Source: Thiotrichales bacterium (lineage in GTDB: Bacteria > Pseudomonadota > Gammaproteobacteria > UWMA-0217). Taken from it: 27,911 nucleotides of DNA. A model generated the notes under the pieces. That model had not been told where the DNA came from. It saw only the letters and a program-made list of their open reading frames with translations, and searched no databases. The position numbers and the translations under genes were made by a program. Shown one piece after another: positions 1 to 8,437 of this stretch. Each line of letters opens with the position of its first letter. Positions within the stretch are counted from its first letter, which is position 1. The DNA lies in the NCBI GenBank assembly GCA_024763135.1, contig JANTGD010000007.1:1-27911 (forward strand), in the 5' to 3' direction.

Positions 1-16
1 TTCAACGCTTTAACCA

Positions 17-1165
17 TCAGCGATCTCGGGAGCGCTTTGAACCTGAGTAACGGCGAAAGAGCGTTTCCAAGCGTGCATAGAGATCCGTCCAGGTCAACGC
101 AGCTGCTATTTCTCTGGAATGCTCACTCATGGCGCCCAGGCCGTCGGATTGCCTCACAAGCGTACACACGGCATCGATAAAACCGTCGCTGTCTGCAAGT
201 GGGACCAAACAGCCATTCCGACCTGCCTGTACATGCTCCTTGGCTGCCGCATAGTCGAACGCGACAATCGGCAAACCGCTGGCCATGGCTTCTAGAATCA
301 CATTCCCAAAGGTTTCGGTCAACGATGGAAAAACAAACAAGTCGGAGGACGCATAGTGCACGGCCAGATCCTCGCCACGTCGGGCACCGGCAAACAGGAT
401 GTCCGGATGCTCTTTGCGCAGGCGCGTCACCTCCGGCCCATCGCCTACCAATAGCAGTTTAATACGTTTATCTATACGCTGCGCAGCTCGGTAAGCGTCC
501 ACCAGCAGCCCCAAGTTTTTCTCCGCTGCAATCCGGCCAACGTAGCTGATCACCCGTGTCTGATCATCGGCACCCCATTGCACCCGGAGCGCTTGGCTGC
601 GGCGTAACGGTGAAAACTGAGTAGTATCCACACCCCGGGAAAACACCTCAATCCGCGCATAGCCCAACGATTCTAAGTGCTCTGCCAGCGTATTCGTCGG
701 CACCAAAGTCATTTCACACTTCGCATGAAAAGCCTTGAGATACTGTTCGACCCAGGGTTTGAACAGTCCCAGCCCGTACGCTTGCGAGTATTCGTCGAAA
801 TTGGTGTGATAGCCAGAAATCACTGGGATTCCCAGGTCATGCGCAGCCCGGAGTGCGGCCCAGCCCAACAGTCCTTCGGTTGCCACATAACAAGCATCAG
901 GGCGAAATTCCGATAGCGCTTTTTTGATCGCCTTACGACCAGCGACTCCAATCCGCAGATCCCGGTACAGTGGTATCGCGAGCCCGGGCACGACAACTTC
1001 ATCCAGGCGCGCGAGGTGCTGTTCCTGATCCGTCTCCCGTTGCGAGGGACGAATGACTTGGACGCTATGCCCGCGTGCACGCATGCCCGCCACCAAATGT
1101 GCAAGCGTATTGGCCACGCCATTGATCTCCGGAGGATAGGTTTCGGTAACAAAGCTCAAATGCAT
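17..1165 (-). CDS. GT4-family glycosyltransferase
   Basis: Two-domain GT-B glycosyltransferase of family GT4, which moves a sugar from a nucleotide donor to a lipid or glycan acceptor at the cytoplasmic face of the membrane. Residues 4-18 (SFVTETYPPEINGVA) form the N-terminal acceptor-domain signature. The C-terminal donor domain has YVGRIAAEKN (208-217), LVGDGPE (239-245) and the E-x7-E motif TETFGNVILEA (E284, E292). The frame stays open to 1438, but that would run through the terminator at 1421-1448. The ATG at 1165 gives 382 aa, close to the usual family length; an ATG at 1330 (437 aa) is the alternative, and neither has a strong ribosome site. The family resembles MgtA-like mannosyl/glucosyl transferases; the true donor and acceptor are unknown. 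Confidence 0.85.
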   Translation of the reverse strand: MHLSFVTETYPPEINGVANTLAHLVAGMRARGHSVQVIRPSQRETDQEQHLARLDEVVVPGLAIPLYRDLRIGVAGRKAIKKALSEFRPDACYVATEGLLGWAALRAAHDLGIPVISGYHTNFDEYSQAYGLGLFKPWVEQYLKAFHAKCEMTLVPTNTLAEHLESLGYARIEVFSRGVDTTQFSPLRRSQALRVQWGADDQTRVISYVGRIAAEKNLGLLVDAYRAAQRIDKRIKLLLVGDGPEVTRLRKEHPDILFAGARRGEDLAVHYASSDLFVFPSLTETFGNVILEAMASGLPIVAFDYAAAKEHVQAGRNGCLVPLADSDGFIDAVCTLVRQSDGLGAMSEHSREIAAALTWTDLYARLETLFRRYSGSKRSRDR

Positions 1166-1420
1166 GGCGGTAGCAGGCGGCTCGGGTCCCAGAACCTGGT
1201 CAACTGCGGCGTCCACCTCCCCTGTCGCGGCGCTTGCCCTGTTGTGAGCGAACCCGACCGGCTGCATGCCATCGCAGTCGCTGGCACTCAACGCGAGGTC
1301 TGCGACGCCTAAATCGAGCCAGCTGTTCATGCATCGTTCACCGGTAACATTCCTGGCATGATAGAGAGGGAGCATGACAATAACGTTACGCTTTCGTGAA
1401 CTTTTTGTGACCCACAAAAA

Positions 1421-1448
1421 AAGCTGGATATCCCTCAATATCCAGCTT
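1421..1448. terminator. Bidirectional rho-independent terminator
   Basis: A perfect 11-bp stem (AAGCTGGATAT / ATATCCAGCTT) with a 6-nt loop is flanked by an A run on the left and a T run on the right, so it can end transcripts in both directions. It lies 143 bp past the stop of the minus-strand beta-propeller gene and upstream of the glycosyltransferase, and therefore probably insulates the two. Confidence 0.85.
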
Positions 1449-1591
1449 TTTTTTCAACATCGATGGTTATCCATTCAGTGCAATATGCTCCTGAACTGCC
1501 TGTACACCGCCGTTTTTCCGCCGATTGCTCCCTGCCTTACATGCACCTACGGTTTTTTTAAAAACCGGTTCTCTGACACGCAGCAATAAGC

Positions 1592-3808
1592 TTATTCCGG
1601 ACCAATCGCCGGCATCGCGCCATCCCAGCGTTGCGTCCAAAACCGGCCGGCATGCAGAAAATAGACCCAATCATCCACGATTAAGCTGCGATCATAAACC
1701 TCTGTACCGATTTGCCAATACTCTGCCTCACTACCTGCATCACGGGAGGCGACGATCAACGGTGGCAGGTTTAGAATTTTGCGTGCTTGAGTGTCAATCT
1801 CGTAGCGGTACAGCCCGGTGTGCGTATAGTCAAACCCATCCCAGGGTGCACCGGTTGCGTAGGGGCTTGGTGTATCGTGCAGCGCTACAGGCAGCGCGAC
1901 ACGCAGTACCTCATTGACGCGCAGCGTGGTCATCGCATGATGCGCATACAGTGCCGCTGAAGAAGTACCACGCTTGCCAATGACGCGACGATCCACCTCC
2001 TTCGGGTGCTGCGGATCGGCAATATCGATCAGCGCCAACTTGAGCCCTTGATACCAAGCGCCACGCCCATCGCCCCAGCCGTCCGCTGCTGCGGGAATCG
2101 CCTCTTTACCAATCCCAAGCAGCAGCTGCTCGCTGACCGGGTGCAGGTAATCTGCATAGCCACTCATTTCGAGCTCGCCCGCCACCAAGGGATCGTGCGG
2201 ATTACTCAGGTCCAGTACATACAGCGGGTCGGTAACGCGGAAGGTAATCAGGTAAGCCCTATCCCCAATGTAGCGACTTGCGTAGAGTCGCTCTCCCGGC
2301 TTACCGATGGGCGTGGGGCGTGTTGCATTGGGCAGCTGTGCGATCAGCTCGAGTGCCGTACGGTCGGGGGCCTCGCGCAGAATGCTCAAACGCACGGGGG
2401 ATTCATCGGTGGTGCCTGGAGACGTTGAAACCGTAGGAGTGAGCGTATCGATTGGATGTTGCGCATCGGAGACAGGTGCCTCCACCGAACCAGCCCCGTC
2501 GACCGCAACCCCGCTTGCAGTGGAGCTCGCCACAGCCCACGTCTGCGGCTCCACAAATGTGAGGACTCGTAAGTCACCCCCGGCCGATTCATTGAAACGG
2601 AAAGACTTGCGATCCTGTTCCCAGCCCAAGTGTCCTTCGATTTCGGCGGACCCGCGATAACTCAGGCTCGCACCGTCAAATGCAAATTTGTGAATATCCG
2701 TTGTTACACTGGATGAATAGTGGGCTGTATTTCCGGTCCAGGCATAGTGCGAGCGGGTACTGGCCAGATACAGCGCCTGTTGCGAGGCATACAGGGCTTC
2801 GCTCGTACCCACGTAACAGCGGCTGTGTAGCTGAGGCGTGGGACTGCGCAAGTCCATCGAGACCAATGTAATGACATCGGCACCCGGTGTGGCTTCGGCC
2901 TGATTCAAATAACACTGGCCTGCTTGCACTAATGGCCCCTTCGAGGCCCCATTGAGCGAGTAACCGGGCAGCACATCGCGCTCTGTCAATGCAGCGAGTC
3001 GCTGCGCGTTCTGGGTGATCTGTACCTGCGTAGCGGGATTAGGGATCAACTCCGAAACACTGGGATAGGTGCGCAATACCAAGTAGAGCCGAGTATCGAC
3101 TCTGCGGCTGGCAACCAAACTTCCTTCAAACGTATAACTTGCTTTCAGCTCAGGCTGTGCCGGCTGCTGAACATCAAACAGATCGACGCGGGTTTTCTGC
3201 GCGCTGAAATACCCCGGATTATACCAATGCCCCCACACCGAGGCGCCCGTCGTAGCGACCGACACTAACTGCTGTGGCAAATCAAGTAAATACAGGCCGC
3301 GCAATGCTGTGCCATCATCGGGTCGCTGGATCCTCGCCAGCTCGGACACGCCCTGACCATTGGCCGCAAGCTGCAAGATACGGATCGCCTCAGACGACCG
3401 CTCTGACGCTGAAACGGGTGTGCTCGCTGGTAGCTCTGGCAGTGGCATCACACCACCACCTTGCTCCCCTGAGTCGATGCTATACACAATACCGCGCTGT
3501 CCATCCAGCTTGAGCAAATCTGCCTCATCGACCCCTGCTTCCTGGAGGTTTGTCGTAGAAAACGTCTGCGCTGCAGCGTCGGACACTGCGCCTGCCTCCA
3601 CTGGGGCCGCGACAGCCTCGGTATTGCCCACCTGCGTCGAGGCAGAGTCGGTCAATGCGCGACGCATGTAGGTCAGCAGGCGTTCCGTCGTCGCTTGCTC
3701 CAGGCGCCCACTGGTTTGAGGCGCTGCTTGGGATTGCTCCGCCTTCCCCGTGCAACCAGAGAATGCCATCGAAATCATCACCCATACCACCACAGCCCAA
3801 CGATTCAT
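1592..3808 (-). CDS. Secreted beta-propeller lipoprotein (PF09826-like)
   Basis: A 738-aa exported protein. The ATG at 3808 is preceded by GGAGG at good spacing, so the longer frame to 3886 is rejected. Residues 1-19 form a signal peptide ending in a lipobox-like FSGC, so it is probably lipid-anchored in the periplasm or outer membrane. After a low-complexity linker, the segment TTNLQEAGVDEADLLKLDG is the hallmark opening of the bacterial 'beta propeller domain' family PF09826. The rest has the repetitive beta-strand character of such proteins, for example LYVLDLSNPHDPLVAGELE and LALIDIADPQHPKEVD blades. Function in this family is unknown; carbohydrate or protein binding at the cell surface is often assumed. 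It is a single-gene unit closed by the terminator at 1421-1448. Confidence 0.85.
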   Translation of the reverse strand: MNRWAVVVWVMISMAFSGCTGKAEQSQAAPQTSGRLEQATTERLLTYMRRALTDSASTQVGNTEAVAAPVEAGAVSDAAAQTFSTTNLQEAGVDEADLLKLDGQRGIVYSIDSGEQGGGVMPLPELPASTPVSASERSSEAIRILQLAANGQGVSELARIQRPDDGTALRGLYLLDLPQQLVSVATTGASVWGHWYNPGYFSAQKTRVDLFDVQQPAQPELKASYTFEGSLVASRRVDTRLYLVLRTYPSVSELIPNPATQVQITQNAQRLAALTERDVLPGYSLNGASKGPLVQAGQCYLNQAEATPGADVITLVSMDLRSPTPQLHSRCYVGTSEALYASQQALYLASTRSHYAWTGNTAHYSSSVTTDIHKFAFDGASLSYRGSAEIEGHLGWEQDRKSFRFNESAGGDLRVLTFVEPQTWAVASSTASGVAVDGAGSVEAPVSDAQHPIDTLTPTVSTSPGTTDESPVRLSILREAPDRTALELIAQLPNATRPTPIGKPGERLYASRYIGDRAYLITFRVTDPLYVLDLSNPHDPLVAGELEMSGYADYLHPVSEQLLLGIGKEAIPAAADGWGDGRGAWYQGLKLALIDIADPQHPKEVDRRVIGKRGTSSAALYAHHAMTTLRVNEVLRVALPVALHDTPSPYATGAPWDGFDYTHTGLYRYEIDTQARKILNLPPLIVASRDAGSEAEYWQIGTEVYDRSLIVDDWVYFLHAGRFWTQRWDGAMPAIGPE

Positions 3809-3904
3809 TAAAAGCCTCCGGCAATTCTTGGGGCATAGAACCCATATTCGATCACATCGTCTTGTCGCCACCCGCGCAAACAGCAAATCCCCGGACCTAA
3901 AGGG

Positions 3905-3950
3905 TTTATTAGAATTTTCATATATACGATCATATTATAGGCCTATAAAC
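3905..3950 (+). promoter_or_regulatory. AT-rich leader, probable promoter of the persulfide dioxygenase gene
   Basis: This strongly AT-rich stretch between two GC-richer divergent genes contains TATATA and TATTAT runs and a repeated CATAT spaced 13 nt apart. It is a plausible promoter or repressor-binding site for the gene at 3979. No exact -35/-10 pair or known operator could be assigned. Confidence 0.35.
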
Positions 3951-3978
3951 TCAATTGATTACTGATAGGAGCGATGAC

Positions 3979-4668
3979 ATGGCGATCTTTAAGCAACTCT
4001 TCGATGACCAAGGTACCTCGACGCTGACTTATATTCTGGCGGATGCTGATACGCGCGATGCGATCATCATTGACCCAGTACTCGAACAAAATGAACGTGA
4101 CCTCAAAGTCCTCGAATCACTGGATGTCACATTACGATATATCGTTGAAACGCATGTACATGCCGATCACATTACTGGCGCGCCGGGTTTGAAAGCAGCC
4201 ACCCATGCGCAATTCGTTGCAGGCCGGGGTACCGGGCTGTCCTGCTCCGACCGCATGCTCGACGAAGGTGACAGCTTGATTTTCGGAAACGAAGTCCTAC
4301 ACGCCATTGCCACCCCTGGACATACGAACGGCTGCATGAGTTATCGCTGGCGCGACCGCTTGTTCACAGGCGATGCCTTATTAATTGAAGCCTGCGGGAG
4401 AACTGATTTTCAGGAAGGCGACCCGGGTATGTTGTATGACAGCATCCAAAAACTACTGGGCTATCCGGATGAGTATCTCGTGTATCCTGGCCATGACTAT
4501 GCTGAACGCAGGGTCAGCAGCATCGGGCAGGAGCGTTTGCGCAATCCGTACCTTACCGGCAATAATCGGCAGGCTTTTATTGACAAAATGCAAAATCTCG
4601 ACCTGCCAAAACCTCGCCGCATTGACATCGCCGTGCCCGCCAATCAGCGCTGCGGCAAAGCGGCTTAA
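3979..4668 (+). CDS. ETHE1-like persulfide dioxygenase (MBL fold)
   Basis: 229-aa metallo-beta-lactamase-fold hydrolase of the ETHE1 type. Family members oxidise glutathione persulfide to sulfite and glutathione in the cytoplasm using one Fe(II). The motif ETHVHADH (57-64) gives H59, H61, D63 and H64. H115 (PGHTNG) and D132 (FTGDALL) are the expected further metal ligands, and GHDY (171-174) completes the core. CGRTDFQEGDPGMLYDSI (139-156) is typical of the ETHE1 subgroup rather than glyoxalase II. The start at 3979 is preceded by AGGAG seven bases upstream; the longer frame from 3955 lacks this. No rhodanese domain is fused. A TSUP-family permease at 6022-6777 could export the sulfite product, which is inference. 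Confidence 0.9.
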   Translation: MAIFKQLFDDQGTSTLTYILADADTRDAIIIDPVLEQNERDLKVLESLDVTLRYIVETHVHADHITGAPGLKAATHAQFVAGRGTGLSCSDRMLDEGDSLIFGNEVLHAIATPGHTNGCMSYRWRDRLFTGDALLIEACGRTDFQEGDPGMLYDSIQKLLGYPDEYLVYPGHDYAERRVSSIGQERLRNPYLTGNNRQAFIDKMQNLDLPKPRRIDIAVPANQRCGKAA

Positions 4669-4704
4669 TATCGTAAAATCAGACCATTAACCTATAAATT
4701 GAAG

Positions 4705-4736
4705 TCATCGGATGAAATTGTATCTTCATCCGATGA
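4705..4736. terminator. Perfect 12-bp hairpin after the persulfide dioxygenase
   Basis: TCATCGGATGAA and TTCATCCGATGA form a perfect 12-bp stem around an 8-nt loop, 36 bp past the stop codon. It lacks a clear U run, so it may be a transcript-stabilising 3' hairpin or a non-canonical terminator. Confidence 0.5.
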
Positions 4737-4810
4737 TGACTACGCCTAACATAAAACCGACCGTTCAGTCAGCCAATTCCCTACCAAATCAATTGGGAAG
4801 TGTAATAAGA

Positions 4811-4852
4811 TGTCAAAGTTCCTCGATTAACTGGAGGAACCATTAACTGACA
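4811..4852. repeat. 42-bp imperfect palindrome with internal direct repeats
   Basis: TGTCA...TGACA outer arms (4811-4815, 4848-4852) enclose a 7-bp inner stem GTTCCTC/GAGGAAC (4818-4824, 4834-4840). ATTAACTG occurs twice (4826-4833 and 4842-4849). It lies in the gene-poor 4669-5095 interval and could be a mobile-element end remnant or an operator. Apart from this and the hairpin at 4705-4736, the interval shows only short non-coding-looking frames. Confidence 0.5.
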
Positions 4853-5095
4853 CCACCAAAGTGGACTTGGGGACATGAATAGTAATCGTTCGAATGGCAG
4901 CTTGGCCGGACGCCATGCCCTGAGACGAAATGCCGTGTGATTGCACAGCGTCGGTGATGACTCTCGTTTCTCCCAAACTGCAGCGCCAACGGTCGATTTT
5001 GGCGCGCAGACTGCTTGATGAGGAAGGATTGCCGATGCTAAGCCTCCGTACGGACTACAAAACCACCTGCCAAGCACAATACCGGGGACATGTGT

Positions 5096-5302
5096 ATGCT
5101 CATTCTGACAAGAAAAATTGGAGAAAAACTACGGATTGGTGACCAGATCGAGGTGACCATTTTGAGTATTCGCGGCAATCAAGTCAGTATTGGCGTAGAT
5201 GCGCCACGCGATGTGCCCGTTCACCGCGAAGAAATACACCAAAAAATCCAACGCGATAAGACGACTACCTCCCCGCAAAAATCCGGTAACAATGCCGATT
5301 GA
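5096..5302 (+). CDS. csrA: CsrA/RsmA-family carbon storage regulator
   Basis: 68-aa RNA-binding protein. Dimeric CsrA binds GGA-containing hairpins in mRNA leaders and changes translation or stability. The N-terminus MLILTRKIGEKLRIGD and the segment GNQVSIGVDAPRDVPVHREEI match the family throughout, including L4 and R44, which are known RNA-contact positions. The ATG at 5096, not the one at 5090, restores the canonical MLIL start; GGGGA at 5084-5088 is its ribosome site and includes a GGA. The C-terminal tail of about 17 residues is polar and somewhat longer than usual. It is not in the alaS-csrA-tRNA-Ser context common for the main gammaproteobacterial csrA, so it may be a second copy. Autoregulation through leader GGA motifs is plausible. 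Confidence 0.93.
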   Translation: MLILTRKIGEKLRIGDQIEVTILSIRGNQVSIGVDAPRDVPVHREEIHQKIQRDKTTTSPQKSGNNAD

Positions 5303-5378
5303 CTTGCGCGTCCTCCTTGACACCCCCTACGCCACATTGTAATACCTGTAACCTTCATACCTGACGATTACATTGACC

Positions 5379-6041
5379 ATGGAAGACTACGCCCATGACT
5401 TTTTGCAGCTTGCCCTGGCGCGCAAGGTGTTACGATTTGGTGAATTTACCCTAAAGTCTGGTCGTGTCAGCCCCTACTTCTTCAACGCAGGTCTGTTCGA
5501 CTCCGGTGCTGCACTGGCGCGCCTCGGCCAATATTATGCTGCGGCCATTCAGGCCTCGAATGTGGCATTCGATGTACTTTTTGGCCCTGCCTATAAGGGT
5601 ATCCCGCTGGCAGCTGTCACTGCCGCCGCACTCTATAATGATTATGCCCAAGACGTGCCCTATGCCTTCAACCGCAAAGAGCCCAAGGCGCATGGTGAAG
5701 GAGGACGGATCGTGGGCGCGCCACTCCGCGGTCGGGTTGCTATTATTGACGATGTCATCACTGCTGGAACGGCTATTCGGGAATCAGCCGCCATTATTGC
5801 ATCAGAAGGCGCCGAACTTGCGGGCGTCTTTATTGCGCTGGACCGTCAGGAAGTCGGCCAGGGCACGCTGTCTGCCGTGCAGGAGGTAGAACACACGTTT
5901 GGCGTGCCTGTGGTCAGCATCGCCAATGTCGAGCAGCTACTGCAACTACTGGAACAATCCGGGCAACGCGACGCCCTGGATCAGCTCAAGTCTTACCAGG
6001 CTCGCTACGGTACACATCGACTCACCCCAGAAGCAACTTGA
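5379..6041 (+). CDS. pyrE: Orotate phosphoribosyltransferase
   Basis: 220-aa cytoplasmic enzyme converting orotate and PRPP to orotidine 5'-phosphate, the fifth step of pyrimidine synthesis. It aligns by eye with E. coli PyrE throughout: VLRFGEFTLKSGRVSPYFFN (18-37), FGPAYKGIP (68-76), FNRKEPKAHGEGG (97-109) with the catalytic-loop lysines and histidine, and the PRPP-binding motif VAIIDDVITAGTA (120-132). The ATG at 5379 gives the usual N-terminus; a TTG two codons upstream is less likely. The ribosome site is weak. Its last 20 bases overlap the end of the convergent permease gene. Confidence 0.96.
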   Translation: MEDYAHDFLQLALARKVLRFGEFTLKSGRVSPYFFNAGLFDSGAALARLGQYYAAAIQASNVAFDVLFGPAYKGIPLAAVTAAALYNDYAQDVPYAFNRKEPKAHGEGGRIVGAPLRGRVAIIDDVITAGTAIRESAAIIASEGAELAGVFIALDRQEVGQGTLSAVQEVEHTFGVPVVSIANVEQLLQLLEQSGQRDALDQLKSYQARYGTHRLTPEAT

Positions 6042-6777
6042 TACCCACGAGCAAGGTGACCAGCTCAAAGCCGTGTTTGATCCAGCGATTGCCACTGCGT
6101 ACCGCCAGCATTGCCCCCAGGTAACCCCCGCCCAGCGATCCAAGCAACAGCGCGGGTAACCATGGCCAGTAGATATTTCCCATCATTCCAAGCGTTAATG
6201 CACCCGTGCCATTCCACGCCAATCCAACGAATACCAGCGTATGGGCCACCGCAGTCAAATAGTCGGTGCCGTACCAGCGAATCAACCACAGCGTTGCGAA
6301 CAACCCTGTGCCTGACGTCAGCGAACCATTGAGCACCCCGATCAAGAACAGTCCAACAGCACCCACTAGCAAACCCCAACCCTCGCGATGTTGTGCTGCG
6401 GCCCGCTGCCCCAACTGTGGGTGCAGCACTGAGTACAGACCCAGGGCCACCGTCAGAAAGCCCAATGCAATCTCTGCCCAGCGCCCAGGAACCCGGATAA
6501 TCACTAACGCGCCGATTACAACCCCGGGCAAGCCCGCCAATAGCAAGCTGCCAATGAGCTGCCTGTCGAACCGGCGGGCTTTGATATGTTTGGCTGTCGC
6601 CCCCATACCCAATGCAACGGTGGCCACTTTATGTGTCGCAAGCGCCAAGGGAAAGGGCAAACCCAGGAATAGCAACGCAGGTAGTTGAATCAGCCCGGCC
6701 CCACCACCCGAGAACGCCGAGAAGGTATTGGCTGCCAAGGAGATCACGAAAAGGAGCAATTGATGGATCAGATCCAA
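6022..6777 (-). CDS. TSUP (TauE/SafE) family membrane permease
   Basis: 251-aa very hydrophobic protein with about eight predicted membrane segments and the family's N-terminal signature AFSGGGAGLIQLPALLFLGL near residues 21-40. A second half-repeat (about 134-170) carries LNGSLTSGTGLFATLWLI. TSUP proteins carry sulfite, sulfonates or other small organic anions across the inner membrane; the substrate here is unknown. Translation probably starts at TTG (6777) because GAGG stands seven bases upstream and the nearest ATG lies deep in the protein. It is convergent with pyrE (20-nt overlap) and divergent from the DUF4124 gene. The persulfide dioxygenase 1.4 kb away makes sulfite a reasonable candidate substrate. 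Confidence 0.85.
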   Translation of the reverse strand: MDLIHQLLLFVISLAANTFSAFSGGGAGLIQLPALLFLGLPFPLALATHKVATVALGMGATAKHIKARRFDRQLIGSLLLAGLPGVVIGALVIIRVPGRWAEIALGFLTVALGLYSVLHPQLGQRAAAQHREGWGLLVGAVGLFLIGVLNGSLTSGTGLFATLWLIRWYGTDYLTAVAHTLVFVGLAWNGTGALTLGMMGNIYWPWLPALLLGSLGGGYLGAMLAVRSGNRWIKHGFELVTLLVGIKLLLG

Positions 6778-6856
6778 AGGCGCGCCTCAGAATGTTTAAA
6801 AGGTTGTGAACGCAGTCGTTACGTACAGAACGGAAGTATGCCCTAATAGGAGGACT

Positions 6857-7477
6857 ATGCGTTTAATTTTGTTTCTGCTTTCTTCGCTGTGGTTCATTTC
6901 GCTGTCGGTACAAGCCGGACTGTATCGCTGGGTTGATGAAAACGGGCAAGTGCACTACAGTGACAGCATCCCACCTTCAGGCGCCCGGCAGGGTCATGCG
7001 GAACTCGACACAGAGGCCCGGGCAATCCGTAATATCGCACCGGTCAAAAGCGCTGCGGAAATTCAGCGCGAGCACGCGGCTGCGGTGCGCGCTGAAAAAC
7101 TCGCCAAAGAAAAGGCACTAAGGGAGGCTGAAGATCGGGCATTGATTCAAACCTTTTCATCGGTCGAACAGATTGAAGCCATGGCGGACGAACGCCTATC
7201 CACCATCGACTACGAAATTCGCAATACCCGGCGCAAGCTCGATAAGATCAAGGACCAGCTCAAGCGCACTGAAACCCGCCGGGACTGGTTCACCAACAAT
7301 GACAAACCCGTCCCAGAGCAGATCTCTGCGAACCTCGCAGAACTGAATAAACAGATCGATATCTACAATAAATCGATCGCGCGACAGGAACATAAACGTG
7401 CTGAAACTGTCAGTAAATTCGTGCGCGACAGACAACGCTACATTGAGCTGCAGACAGAACTTAGCCGCGCCAAGTAA
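6857..7477 (+). CDS. Secreted DUF4124 protein with coiled-coil tail
   Basis: 206-aa exported protein of unknown function. The ATG at 6857 has a strong GGAGG site six bases upstream; the frame from 6806 is therefore not used. Residues 1-20 (MRLILFLLSSLWFISLSVQA) are a signal peptide with a likely cleavage after VQA. The mature N-terminus GLYRWVDENGQVHYSDSIP is the DUF4124 hallmark. The remainder (about 75-206) is rich in charged residues with heptad-like spacing (EIRNTRRKLDKIKDQLKRTE), so probably coiled coil. This arrangement is common in gammaproteobacterial periplasmic proteins. It appears to be monocistronic. Confidence 0.88.
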   Translation: MRLILFLLSSLWFISLSVQAGLYRWVDENGQVHYSDSIPPSGARQGHAELDTEARAIRNIAPVKSAAEIQREHAAAVRAEKLAKEKALREAEDRALIQTFSSVEQIEAMADERLSTIDYEIRNTRRKLDKIKDQLKRTETRRDWFTNNDKPVPEQISANLAELNKQIDIYNKSIARQEHKRAETVSKFVRDRQRYIELQTELSRAK

Positions 7478-7736
7478 TCCTGTGGGTGCAGGCAGACACC
7501 CAATACTCACAAGAAAACGGAACTGCATCCCGCACGTCACCCGCATCACCACCATCCCCAGGATCTGAGTGCACGCTCCCTCAATCGGGATTGCCTTCCC
7601 AGCGAATATCTTCCACACACAAAACAACAGGCTGAAATCTCTCCAGGTTTGCGGTAAAGTGCCGGGATTTCACGCATTCCGGCGGGATCTTTTGGCGCCG
7701 GATCTTTTCTAAATTACACAAAAACTTGAGGTCGTC

Positions 7737-8435
7737 ATGGCAACCGATAATCTGATCGCCCCCTCCATCCTCTCCGCAAATTTTGCCACGCTGGGCGAAG
7801 AAGTCGACAACGTGCTGAAGTCCGGCGCCGATATTGTGCACTTTGATGTGATGGATAATCATTACGTGCCCAATCTGACCATTGGGCCCCTGGTCTGCCA
7901 AGCGTTACGGGACTACGGCATCACCGCGCCCATTGACGTACACCTGATGGTCAAGCCGGTCGATCGGATCATTCCCGACTTTGCCAAAGCAGGCGCAAGC
8001 TATATTACCTTTCATCCCGAAGCGTCAGAACATATCGACCGCTCGCTTCAACTCATTCACAACGAGGGTTGCAAAGCGGGTTTGGTTTTCAATCCTGCTA
8101 CTCCACTGGATTACCTGGAGTATGTACTCGATAAAATCGATATGGTGCTGATTATGTCCGTCAACCCAGGTTTTGGCGGACAGAGCTTTATTCCTTCTGC
8201 ACTGGATAAATTACGTGCAGCGCGTCAGCTGATCGATGCAAGCGGACGCGATATTCGCCTGGAAATCGATGGTGGCGTAAAGGTGAACAATATCCGCGAA
8301 ATCAAGGAAGCTGGCGCGGATACCTTTGTCGCAGGCTCCGCTATTTTTGGTGCGGCCGATGCGGCGGACCCCCATCACTATGAAACCGTGGTCAACGCCA
8401 TGCGCGCGGAACTGGCCGAAGCAGTGAGCGCTTGA
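7737..8435 (+). CDS. rpe: Ribulose-phosphate 3-epimerase
   Basis: 232-aa TIM-barrel enzyme interconverting ribulose 5-phosphate and xylulose 5-phosphate in the pentose phosphate pathway. The start has GAGG at suitable distance. Metal and catalytic residues are present: H35 and D37 in HFDVMDNHYVPN, H69 in DVHLMV, and D178 in LEIDGGV. The phosphate-binding region is MSVNPGFGGQSF (140-151) and VAGSAIFG (198-205). It is the first gene of the rpe-gph-trpEGDC run, with gph starting two bases after its stop. The 259-bp gap upstream holds only a weak hairpin at 7483-7502 and presumably the promoter, which could not be pinned down. Confidence 0.97.
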   Translation: MATDNLIAPSILSANFATLGEEVDNVLKSGADIVHFDVMDNHYVPNLTIGPLVCQALRDYGITAPIDVHLMVKPVDRIIPDFAKAGASYITFHPEASEHIDRSLQLIHNEGCKAGLVFNPATPLDYLEYVLDKIDMVLIMSVNPGFGGQSFIPSALDKLRAARQLIDASGRDIRLEIDGGVKVNNIREIKEAGADTFVAGSAIFGAADAADPHHYETVVNAMRAELAEAVSA

Positions 8436-8437
8436 GA

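Noticed and set aside
820..1152. 110-aa minus-strand frame inside the glycosyltransferase gene
   Set aside because: Out-of-frame shadow on the same strand; the GT4 motifs lie in the other frame.
1167..1177. GGCGGTAGCAG on the plus strand, like an ops element (GGCGGTAG..)
   Set aside because: It lies antisense at the start of the glycosyltransferase gene, departs from the consensus at its last base, and is not in the leader of a plus-strand glycan operon.
1550..1567. CGGTTTTT/AAAAACCG hairpin near the end of the beta-propeller gene
   Set aside because: Mostly A-T stem with a 2-nt gap and no separate T run; the structure at 1421-1448 is the convincing terminator.
4930..5142. 70-aa plus-strand frame running into csrA
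   Set aside because: It overlaps the csrA start in another frame, shows no family features, and csrA itself is unmistakable.
7483..7502. TGGGTG/CACCCA hairpin after the DUF4124 gene
   Set aside because: Six-bp stem with an 8-nt loop and no T run; too weak to call a terminator.
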